DNA of 64,000 bases from Thiothrix litoralis. GTDB lineage: Bacteria; Pseudomonadota; Gammaproteobacteria; Thiotrichales; Thiotrichaceae. Both the position numbers and the translations under genes were made by a program. The DNA is taken from positions 4,058,501 to 4,122,500 of the forward strand of contig NZ_CP072801.1 in assembly GCF_017901135.1 (NCBI RefSeq), given 5' to 3'. This document shows positions 1 to 7,374 of this stretch, piece after piece (positions within the stretch are counted from its first letter, which is position 1; each line of letters begins with the position of its first letter). Below the pieces are notes generated by a model, which saw only the letters and a program-made list of their open reading frames with translations, was not told the DNA's origin and ran no database searches.

Positions 1-827
1 CCGCCCCACCTGCACCCGTAGAGCCGGTGACAGCACTTGATCCTGATGAACCCGCACCCGTGTTCGGGGCAGTTATGGGGGAGGAACTCAGCCCGTTGAT
101 TCAGCAAAAAGGCTGGGCGTGGAATCAGCAATTTGGTGGTGGGGCAGTCGAGCTATCGGCTGTGCCGAACAACGTCATAAACTTCGGTGAGGTACAACTG
201 ACGTTACTGTCACCCAGCCGGAAAAAGCTGGAGGAAATGATCCCGGTTTGGGGAAAGGAATGCGCTGAGGCGGGCATGATTCCCGGCGTCCCGATTATTC
301 CAACGCCTATGGCCAGAGTGAGTTTGAGTGAGGCCGAAAAAATGCAGATCAACGTTGATGCGTTGGCAGCAGAAAAAACCAAAGGCGATCATTCCAAAGC
401 CAATGGTTGCAGTATTGCGTTTATGCTTGAATATCAGGGTAAGAAATTTTTGTTATCGGGCGATGCCCATGTTGATGTATTGGAAGCTGAACTGAAACGT
501 TTGGGGGCATCAAAAGCTAAGCCGCTCCGTGTCGATTTATTCAAAATTCCGCATCACGGTAGCCAAAACAATTTGTCCAAAACGTTGCTTGAACTGTTGG
601 ATTGTAAACATTACTTGATTTCAACCAACGGGAATCATTTTCAGCATCCCGATGATGCAGCCATCGCAAAAATTGTCAAGTTTGGCACGGCTGAATCAAC
701 GTTGCACTTTAACTACAAAACAAGATTCAACCGACACTGGGAAAAAGCCGAGTGGCGGGAAACGTACCACTACCGTATTGAGTTCCCCAAAGAGGGTGAA
801 GATGGGTATAAATTTTTAAGCTTTTAA
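1..827 (+). CDS. Metallo-beta-lactamase-fold protein, 5' end outside window
   Basis: The reading frame is open from the left edge (first full codon at 3) with no stop before 827, so the N-terminus lies outside the window; a GTG at 27 is only an internal codon candidate. Counting from that GTG, residues 144-150 read SGDAHVD and 175-179 read PHHGS. A GDA/GD motif followed by an HHGS motif is what the C-terminal half of ComEC/Rec2-like MBL-fold hydrolases shows. The metal-binding HxHxDH motif would be upstream and cannot be seen. The Pro/Ala-rich start (residues before 15) looks like a linker. Substrate unknown; a nuclease or phosphodiesterase role is only a family-level guess. Confidence 0.7.
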   Translation, partial: APPAPVEPVTALDPDEPAPVFGAVMGEELSPLIQQKGWAWNQQFGGGAVELSAVPNNVINFGEVQLTLLSPSRKKLEEMIPVWGKECAEAGMIPGVPIIPTPMARVSLSEAEKMQINVDALAAEKTKGDHSKANGCSIAFMLEYQGKKFLLSGDAHVDVLEAELKRLGASKAKPLRVDLFKIPHHGSQNNLSKTLLELLDCKHYLISTNGNHFQHPDDAAIAKIVKFGTAESTLHFNYKTRFNRHWEKAEWRETYHYRIEFPKEGEDGYKFLSF

Positions 828-870
828 TTTTTGACGTAAATGATGTTTATTTAAGAGGGAGATACAGACG

Positions 871-1404
871 ATGAAATCTGCGTGGTTAGTGATGGGGGTC
901 AGTGTTTTGCTGACATCATGCGCGACATTAGAACCGGAAGAGTGCAAAACGGCTGATTGGGTGAAACTTGGTTACTCGGATGCTATGAGCGGCAGCAGTG
1001 TTATGCTCAGCGATTACAGCAAAGATTGCGCCAAGGCAGGCGTGACACCTGACCAGACAGCCTATATGGGCGGTTACAACAATGGTGCTAAGGCATTTTG
1101 TACTTACGACAAAGGTGTGGAAGTCGGCGAAAAAGGTAAGTCTGTCTCCGGTCTGTGTAACAAACCAGGGCTGGCAGAAGATTTCAATCGAGGTCTGGCA
1201 AAAGGTAAGGAGTTAAACAAAAAGCAAAAGGCCGTTAGCGGCAAAGAAGATGAACGCAACAAAATTGAGCAAAAATTGAGTGACATCAAGAGCGGCAAAG
1301 TTCAATCCACGGCACAGGATGTGGATATGCTTTATCGGGAAAAGAGTCTGATCGAAAAAGAAATTGACGTGCTCAAGCGCGAAAAAGACGCATTAGGTCG
1401 CTAA
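871..1404 (+). CDS. DUF2799-type lipoprotein
   Basis: 177 residues. The N-terminus is a lipoprotein signal: a hydrophobic stretch ending in LLTSC with the lipid-bearing Cys at 17. The middle has the pattern of DUF2799 proteins: EECKTADWVKLGYSDAM, then a Tyr-x-x-Gly-Tyr-like YMGGYNNGAKAFC and a segment ending in FNRGLAKG. The last 60 residues are charged and probably helical or coiled coil (KEDERNKIEQKLSDIKSG). Function of the family is unknown; most likely anchored in the outer membrane facing the periplasm. A clear AGAGGGAGA ribosome-binding site precedes the ATG. It is monocistronic as far as can be seen. Confidence 0.75.
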   Translation: MKSAWLVMGVSVLLTSCATLEPEECKTADWVKLGYSDAMSGSSVMLSDYSKDCAKAGVTPDQTAYMGGYNNGAKAFCTYDKGVEVGEKGKSVSGLCNKPGLAEDFNRGLAKGKELNKKQKAVSGKEDERNKIEQKLSDIKSGKVQSTAQDVDMLYREKSLIEKEIDVLKREKDALGR

Positions 1405-1483
1405 GCTCACGCTTGTTGGAAACACTGTATGGTGCTGTGATAGCATTTTTTTCAGTTTGTGCAAAATTCATTCTATATCAATG

Positions 1484-1519
1484 TACGACTAAAGTTGTAG
1501 TTTTACAACTTTAGTCGTA
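1484..1519. promoter_or_regulatory. Perfect 16-bp dyad (possible operator)
   Basis: TACGACTAAAGTTGTA (1484-1499) and its exact reverse complement TACAACTTTAGTCGTA (1504-1519) flank a 4-base spacer. No T-run follows, so it is not a typical terminator. It lies in the 310-base gap between the DUF2799 lipoprotein and the heme-lipoprotein operon, about 195 bases before the latter's start. Each arm is itself nearly symmetric, as in sites for dimeric response regulators of the LuxR/NarL fold; that assignment is inference. The rest of the gap is AT-rich and shows no convincing promoter by eye. Confidence 0.55.
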
Positions 1520-1647
1520 TTTCATGTATCTTTAGTTGAGTTGCGGGACGCCATATGAATGGTTAATATTTGCATATAGAAATTAATCACATGCGATTGT
1601 TATAAGTTAATATTATTGGCTTATATGGATGGTGATGTCAAACATTC

Positions 1648-1677
1648 GCCTGCGGCTTTTTTTTAGTGTGAATGTTT
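1648..1677 (+). terminator. Weak hairpin with T8 run
   Basis: A short GCC-TGC-GGC stem is followed by eight T residues (1657-1664), nested inside a wider AAACATTC (1640-1647)/GAATGTTT (1670-1677) inverted repeat. It could end transcripts entering from the left or act in the leader of the operon starting at 1715. The stem is very short, so confidence is low. Confidence 0.25.
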
Positions 1678-1714
1678 ATGCTGGTGAGTGTTTAGATTAA
1701 AGGAGTCCTGTGGA

Positions 1715-3349
1715 ATGCGTTATTCATTTTTGTTTACGTTCTTGAAAACAAAATTTAGTTTCTGTGAATGTCATTTTCTAACATTTCCTTTGCTCAGGAG
1801 TGTTTTGGTTTTTGCATTAGCAGGTTTGTTGATGACCAGTTGTGGTGATTTTCAGAGGTCTATTAAAGAGCCTGAGATAAAAGCCAAACCCGAAGCCAAA
1901 CCCGAAGCCAAACCCGAAGCCAAACCCGAAGCCAAACCCGAAGCCAAACCCGAAGCCAAACCCGAAGCCAAACCCGAAGCCAAACCCGAAGCTAAACCAA
2001 AGCCGTTACCTCTCTCGGCTAATGATGTTTCCATTTTGTTCCAACCCCCACAAAATAAAAAAGACATGGAAGCCCAAATTTCCTTAGCTGACCTCAAGTC
2101 AGCATTACCAGATGCCGCTTTCAATAATATGGAAGAGCTGGCAACGGGTGCGGCGGGACAGATCAATCCAGATGATGTTAATAACAAAATGAAGGATATG
2201 CTCGCTAAGGCTTCAAATGGAACAGTACCTGAAGAAAACGATGTAAGCGTTGATCCAAGTAATCTCCAGATTACGTTCCCGGATAACGTCAAAGGCAAAA
2301 AAGCGGCTTGGCATGTAACTGGCATCAGGGTTGATCCAAGCGCACCGGGCGTTTCAGACAATATCAGAAAACAATTTGGCACATCTCCACAGATTCGACT
2401 GATCCTAAGCCCTGTTACGGATGTCACTAAAACAAGTGCAAAGGATCATGATTTTGCGCTGCATCTGGTCTACAGCTTCATTGATGGCTTTGACCCAGCC
2501 CAACCGGGTACGGGTTGTCGAGCGCGTGCAAAGCCTGATCGGGCAACATTCAAGGCGATTGTTGATGATCTGGCCTCATTGAAACGTGATCTGGGCGCAG
2601 GCAAGCTCGGTGGTGTCAAGATAAACACGGATGGCGTATTGAATGTGCATCCCGGGTTGGCTAATCCGAAAACCCGTAAAGCCGTGCGTGACCGCCTTAA
2701 ATCCATCCTCGACCAACATCTGCCACAAGGCCGTTTGGTGGCGATGGCCGTCATGGGCTTGGGCGGAAATGGTGTTGAGCCGTGGATTTTCTTGTCGATG
2801 GCGCTTGATCCGGCTACAGGGAAGTACATACCTGTACCATCGCCTACTCTGATGCAGTCAAAGGAACATCTGCAATTCTCCCAAATGTTGAGTTTTGTGA
2901 CGGGGGATGTGCATGTTTTCCCTGAGCCTATCAACAATAATTTGAATCCCATAACCTGTCAGTCGCTCGCTGTACCTAAAGATGAGCGTAAAGGTGTAGC
3001 CACGGCAGAACTGTTCGATATTACCCTGGTCGGTGATGAAAAAACGGATAAGGCAGCCAAAGCAAAGGTGAAGCCAGTGGTTGATGCTATCGCTGATGTG
3101 TCAAGAAGCCACTTCTTCAATACTGACTGCGTGAGTTGTCACACTGAAACTCGCCGGGAAATGGAGCTGCTAGATAAGGATGCTTTCCCCGGAATTTCCA
3201 AAAAAGTGCTGCCTGCTAGCCCATACAATGTTCGTAATTTTGGCTGGTTTCTGTCGGCTCCTAGCGTAACGCGGCGCACACAAACGGAAACAGCCGAGGC
3301 CGTCGAGTGCATTAATCATCTAGATGCGTGCTATAACCGAGTAAAATAA
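1715..3349 (+). CDS. Mono-heme c-type lipoprotein with KPEA repeat tail
   Basis: 544 residues from ATG 1715, chosen because AAGGAG ends 9 bases before it; an in-frame GTG at 1688 has no such site. Signal segment ends in the lipobox LMTSC (Cys 43), predicting a lipoprotein. Nine KPEA units follow directly and form a charged, proline-rich stalk. The body (about 90-440) has no family I recognise. Near the C-terminus is one heme-binding motif CVSCH (about 472-476) followed by TETRREMELL, and a last pair of cysteines in VECINHLDACYNRVK. The next gene is a clear paralog, and a RoxA-like di-heme cytochrome follows, so an electron-transfer or redox partner role on the periplasmic or outer surface is inferred. 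Confidence 0.7.
   Translation: MRYSFLFTFLKTKFSFCECHFLTFPLLRSVLVFALAGLLMTSCGDFQRSIKEPEIKAKPEAKPEAKPEAKPEAKPEAKPEAKPEAKPEAKPEAKPKPLPLSANDVSILFQPPQNKKDMEAQISLADLKSALPDAAFNNMEELATGAAGQINPDDVNNKMKDMLAKASNGTVPEENDVSVDPSNLQITFPDNVKGKKAAWHVTGIRVDPSAPGVSDNIRKQFGTSPQIRLILSPVTDVTKTSAKDHDFALHLVYSFIDGFDPAQPGTGCRARAKPDRATFKAIVDDLASLKRDLGAGKLGGVKINTDGVLNVHPGLANPKTRKAVRDRLKSILDQHLPQGRLVAMAVMGLGGNGVEPWIFLSMALDPATGKYIPVPSPTLMQSKEHLQFSQMLSFVTGDVHVFPEPINNNLNPITCQSLAVPKDERKGVATAELFDITLVGDEKTDKAAKAKVKPVVDAIADVSRSHFFNTDCVSCHTETRREMELLDKDAFPGISKKVLPASPYNVRNFGWFLSAPSVTRRTQTETAEAVECINHLDACYNRVK
1886..1993 (+). repeat. 12-bp tandem repeat, 9 copies (KPEA)
   Basis: Nine head-to-tail copies of AAACCCGAAGCC, the last ending in GCT. 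Copies 1-8 are identical at nucleotide level, each encoding Lys-Pro-Glu-Ala. The unit is a multiple of three, so copy-number change would lengthen or shorten the stalk after the lipid anchor without breaking the frame. Confidence 0.95.
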
Positions 3350-3363
3350 GGGAGTGTAAGAAA

Positions 3364-4938
3364 ATGTCGTCATCAAATTTATTTACTGTACTGATGTGTG
3401 CAAGCCTATTAACAGTGGGATGTAGTCATTCTCAGGATTCAGACAATAAACAGGTAGCTGAACCCGATAAAGGGCAGGCTATGAAGTTATCTGCCAACGA
3501 TGTTTCCATTCTGTTTCCGCCTCCGAAAACCAAAGAGGATATGGCGCTTCAGATTTCCTTGGCTGACCTCGGCAATGCGATGCCGGATAACGTTTTTGCG
3601 AATATGGAAGAGGCAATACATAGCCCAGCCCTTCAGGTGGAAGACCTAGGTATTGATATTCCCAACGATGAGTTTAAAGGTTTCATCAGAGGTAAAAAAA
3701 CGGCTTGGTATGTATCTGCCATTAGGGTTGATCCCAGTGCTCCGGGGGTTTCCGATGACATTAGAAAACAGTTTGGCACAATACCGCAAATTCGTTTGAT
3801 TATGGTTCCCGTCACGCAGGATGCTGAGACAGGAAAACCCGTCGTACATGATTTTGCTTTGCACCTAATCTACAACTACACGAGTGGTGCGGATACGTCT
3901 GTGCCTAATGGTTGTTTTCCACGTCCCAAGCCTGATCGGGAAAAATTCAAATCCATCCTCGCCGACCTTACCCAGCTAAAAATGGATTTAACGGAAGGTA
4001 AACTAGGGGGTGTCAAAATCAATACTGAGGGTGATTTAGGTGTATACCCAGCCTTGAGTAATGCTCAAACTCGCCAAGCAACTCATGAGCGTATCAAATC
4101 ATTTCTCAACAAACATTTGCCACAAGGCCAGTTCAGGGCGATTGCGGCGATGGGCGTTGGTGTCGCAGGGCCTGACAAATGGTTCTTTGCCTCAATGGTG
4201 GTAGACCCTGGTACTGGAAAGGTTATCCCCGTACCTTCGCCTGCCTTGCTGCAATCAGCACAAACGCCACAATTCACTCAAATGATAAATCTGAATGTTT
4301 CGCAATCATCCCATGATGTTGTGACAGTTACCCCCAAATCTGCAACGAATAATCTGAACCCTATTACTTGCCAATCTTTGTCTGTGCCTGAAGGAGAGCG
4401 CAAAGGCGTGTCAACCGCTGAGCTGTTTGAAGCAGCGATGCAGGTTAGCAGGACTGATATGGAAGTTATGAAGGCTGAGGCAGAGATAGAGCGTCTCAAA
4501 GCAAGCCTAGAGACATCTGAGGATCAGGAAGATAAAAAAATCATGAGCGATCAATTATTGGAGTTTCAAGCAGAAGAGAAAAGGTTGCAAGTTATCCAAG
4601 AAAAGTTACAAGTGGAGGCAAAAAAAGCGTCTGAACGTGTTCGACCCGTGGTCGATGTTATTGCTAACCCGGCACAAGCGCACTTCTTCAATACCGATTG
4701 TATTAGTTGTCATACCGAAACCCGCCGGGAAATGGAGCTTCTGGGCGTAGAGTCATTTAAAGGGCTCGCAAGCAATGTACTTCCTGATCGTCAATGGAAT
4801 CTCCGCAATTTCGGTTGGTTTGGTGAGTCGAGTGTGGATACCGCTCTTCCTTCCGCAACCCGTCGTACCATGACCGAAACGGCTGAGGTTGTTGAGTGTG
4901 TCAATGATTTAGATGCGTGTTTCGATCGCGTGAAATAA
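3364..4938 (+). CDS. Mono-heme c-type lipoprotein, paralog with coiled-coil insert
   Basis: 524 residues, 14 bases after the preceding gene and clearly its paralog: shared blocks include LSANDVSILF, RVDPSAPGVSDDIRKQFGT, KLGGVKINT, NNLNPITCQSL and FFNTDCISCHTETRREMELL. A signal with Cys 20 (LTVGC) suggests a lipoprotein, although Thr at -3 is not ideal. It lacks the KPEA stalk but has an extra Glu/Lys-rich segment at about 360-425, predicted coiled coil, between the ERKGVSTAELF block and the heme region. One CISCH heme motif (446-450). The C-terminal VVECVNDLDACFDRVK matches the paralog. Function unknown; redox partner of the following di-heme protein is inferred from the operon. Confidence 0.7.
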   Translation: MSSSNLFTVLMCASLLTVGCSHSQDSDNKQVAEPDKGQAMKLSANDVSILFPPPKTKEDMALQISLADLGNAMPDNVFANMEEAIHSPALQVEDLGIDIPNDEFKGFIRGKKTAWYVSAIRVDPSAPGVSDDIRKQFGTIPQIRLIMVPVTQDAETGKPVVHDFALHLIYNYTSGADTSVPNGCFPRPKPDREKFKSILADLTQLKMDLTEGKLGGVKINTEGDLGVYPALSNAQTRQATHERIKSFLNKHLPQGQFRAIAAMGVGVAGPDKWFFASMVVDPGTGKVIPVPSPALLQSAQTPQFTQMINLNVSQSSHDVVTVTPKSATNNLNPITCQSLSVPEGERKGVSTAELFEAAMQVSRTDMEVMKAEAEIERLKASLETSEDQEDKKIMSDQLLEFQAEEKRLQVIQEKLQVEAKKASERVRPVVDVIANPAQAHFFNTDCISCHTETRREMELLGVESFKGLASNVLPDRQWNLRNFGWFGESSVDTALPSATRRTMTETAEVVECVNDLDACFDRVK

Positions 4939-4969
4939 GCCGCAACCGTTTAGATGGTGAGAGTATTGT

Positions 4970-7213
4970 ATGAAACTTAGAATTATTCCTTGGGTTGCCA
5001 AAACCCTCGGTGTCATGGTGTTGCTATTGTTGTGTGTTGCCGGGGCGTTTTATTATTTCGGGAGCGCTTCTCTGAAGTTTGTTATCGCGCCGGGTCTGCC
5101 GGAGCGGGATGAGATTAAACGTGCCGTCTGGCTTGACCAAAACTGGTCTGATCGTGATCGTTTTTGGTTCCATCATGCGCCACAAGGCACGGCCACTATC
5201 CCTATACCTTATGACTGGTTTATGTCGCTGGAAGCACCTGAAATTTCACTGCTTTCCAACCCACCAATGCTGCATGATTCGGCTTATCTGGCACGTCTGG
5301 GTTTCATCAGCAGCCCTTCAGGTTGGGAGCGGGATGGGCATGGATACCGCCGTTATAACGAGGCAACGGCGGGTAATCCTGATTATGCCGGGCAAAATGT
5401 TGGGCAGGGTGAAAAGAAAGAGGTCTATGACTGGAAGGATTTTGATGAAAATCAGGATGGTTTGCCCGTCGGCTTCGTTAAGCTCAAAGCTGAAAAATTC
5501 AAAGTGGCTAGCGTGGGTGAGGCACGCAGCCCTGCTGATGGCAAACCGATGAATGGCGATAGCATTGGGTTAACTTGCGCTGCCTGCCACACGGGGCATT
5601 TTACTTATCAGGGTACTGATATTCGCATGGATGGTGCACCTGCGATGACGCATCTTGATAAGTTTCGCAGTGCTATGGGTGTGGCATTGGCTTTGACCGA
5701 TAAGATGCCAGGGCGTTTTGACCGTTTTGCTGAGCGGATGGCTAAACGCAAAAATATACCGTTGGATGATAAGCAGGCGTTTGATGCATTCCAGAAGCAG
5801 TTGAGAGGGGCGCTTAAGGCTGCTATCAAGCAGGGTAAAACAGTTGCAGGTTTGGAAAAGACGATTGTCACGCAACGTTGTACAGAATCGGATAACTGCG
5901 AGAACTTAGATCCGGGTTTTGGTCGTTTGGATGCGCTTAACCGGATTGGCAATCAGGTGTTTTATTCCGACATTATTGACGCCAACAAGCCGGATAAGGC
6001 GATCAAGGAAAATCTTGCCGCCAATAATGCGCCGGTCAGCTTCCCGTATATCTGGTCAACGCCTTGGTTTTTGTGGGCGCAATATGATGGTTCAATCGAG
6101 CACCCGCTGATCCGCAATGCGGGTGAAGCCTTGGGGGTAAGGGCATTACTCAACTTGCAACAACCGAATAATCCGGCAGCACCTCTGTACGGTTCTTCCG
6201 TTGACCTTGGCAATCTGGTTGATATGGAGGAGTTGTTGCAAGGGTCAAGCCCCTTCGTTGGTGAAACGCGCGGATTTAAGGGCTTGCAAGCACCCAAATG
6301 GCCTAGCGCGATTTTTCCGCAGCAGGAAGTTTGGCAAATTGATCAGACCAAGGCTGATAAGGGTCGAAAGCTGTATAGCGAACTCTGTATGGGATGCCAT
6401 TTGGAACCCGTGTCTGACCCTGCTTTCTGGAATTCCAAGCACTGGGTGGATCTGGAGGGCGAGAAATACCTGAACGCACCGGAAATTCCCCTCAGTGAAT
6501 TGGGTACAGACCCTGCCCAAGCAAGCGTCCTGCTCAATAGAACGGTAAATGTGCCGGAATATTTGCAGCTTGACCCTTACAAATTGCTGGAAGGCTGTGG
6601 CTACCCTGCGGCTGCGATTGACAAGCTCGGCATTAAACCCGGCGTGCAAACCAAGGTTTTGTTTGGCTTGGCGTTAATGGAGGCGACGAAGAAAACAGTT
6701 GATAAGTTGATGCAGCAAGAAGGCATGAGCGAAGCTGAGCAGTTAATGTTGTGGGGTAAGCGCAAGAACTGCCCTAACCCTAATCTGGTTCAGGCGCTGT
6801 TGGACAAGGCAGAGGGCAAGGAGGCGCAATTGTATTACCGTACACGACCACTCGATGGTGTTTGGGCGACGGCTCCGTTTTTACATAATGGTTCCATCCC
6901 CAACTTGTGGTCGCTATTGTCTCCACAAGCTGAACGACCTGATAAATTTTGTGTTGGCAACCTCGAATTTGACCCTGTAAAAGTAGGTTACGAAACAGGT
7001 ATTGTTGATGGCAAAGCGGTGTGTGATAAGCGTAACTTGTCTGCCCGTTTGAGCTTCCGTAAGGCTATTTACGAGTTTGATGTGAACCAGCCTGCTAACA
7101 GTAATGCGGGGCATGTCTTTGATGACGTGAAGGGCAGCACTAAAGGTGTTATTGGCCGTAAATTATCGGAAGATGAGCGCTGGGAGCTTATTGAGTTTTT
7201 GAAGACCCTGTAG
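4970..7213 (+). CDS. RoxA-like di-heme cytochrome c
   Basis: 747 residues. A single hydrophobic segment at about 12-31 serves as signal or membrane anchor. Two heme c motifs are present: CAACH (203-207, followed by TGHF) and CMGCH (473-477). The C-terminal block TRPLDGVWATAPFLHNGSIPNLWSLLSP is typical of the RoxA/RoxB rubber-oxygenase branch of di-heme cytochrome c peroxidase relatives. Length is near that of RoxA (about 680) with extra N-terminal residues. Expected to be exported and to act on an organic substrate with oxygen, or as a peroxidase; the true substrate cannot be read from sequence. Last gene of a three-gene operon with two mono-heme lipoproteins, followed by a strong terminator. 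Confidence 0.75.
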   Translation: MKLRIIPWVAKTLGVMVLLLLCVAGAFYYFGSASLKFVIAPGLPERDEIKRAVWLDQNWSDRDRFWFHHAPQGTATIPIPYDWFMSLEAPEISLLSNPPMLHDSAYLARLGFISSPSGWERDGHGYRRYNEATAGNPDYAGQNVGQGEKKEVYDWKDFDENQDGLPVGFVKLKAEKFKVASVGEARSPADGKPMNGDSIGLTCAACHTGHFTYQGTDIRMDGAPAMTHLDKFRSAMGVALALTDKMPGRFDRFAERMAKRKNIPLDDKQAFDAFQKQLRGALKAAIKQGKTVAGLEKTIVTQRCTESDNCENLDPGFGRLDALNRIGNQVFYSDIIDANKPDKAIKENLAANNAPVSFPYIWSTPWFLWAQYDGSIEHPLIRNAGEALGVRALLNLQQPNNPAAPLYGSSVDLGNLVDMEELLQGSSPFVGETRGFKGLQAPKWPSAIFPQQEVWQIDQTKADKGRKLYSELCMGCHLEPVSDPAFWNSKHWVDLEGEKYLNAPEIPLSELGTDPAQASVLLNRTVNVPEYLQLDPYKLLEGCGYPAAAIDKLGIKPGVQTKVLFGLALMEATKKTVDKLMQQEGMSEAEQLMLWGKRKNCPNPNLVQALLDKAEGKEAQLYYRTRPLDGVWATAPFLHNGSIPNLWSLLSPQAERPDKFCVGNLEFDPVKVGYETGIVDGKAVCDKRNLSARLSFRKAIYEFDVNQPANSNAGHVFDDVKGSTKGVIGRKLSEDERWELIEFLKTL

Positions 7214-7245
7214 TTGAGCAGATAATCACTTGACTCTCATTGTAA

Positions 7246-7299
7246 GGCGTCAAATCAGCGGGTTATGAGTATGACCTGCTGATCTGACGCCAATTTTTT
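7246..7299 (+). terminator. Intrinsic terminator of the cytochrome operon
   Basis: GGCGTCA-a-ATCAGC-g-GGT pairs with ACC-t-GCTGAT-c-TGACGCC across a 10-base loop, then AATTTTTTG. The 16 paired positions with single mismatches and the T6 run make a convincing rho-independent terminator 33 bases after the RoxA-like stop, isolating that operon from tamA. Confidence 0.8.
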
Positions 7300-7374
7300 G
7301 TCATGTGTGTTAGTGTTCAGAATAGGTAGGTTACAATCATTGTCAGTAACGCTTAAAAGGATGCGATCTTGCCT

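Noticed and set aside
1886-1993. Regular short repeats that might suggest a CRISPR array
   Set aside because: Units are 12 bp, directly adjacent with no spacers, and in frame inside a coding region.
1852-2427. Minus-strand frame with a GLAS repeat
   Set aside because: It is only the reverse reading of the KPEA repeat; no ribosome-binding site and no family resemblance.
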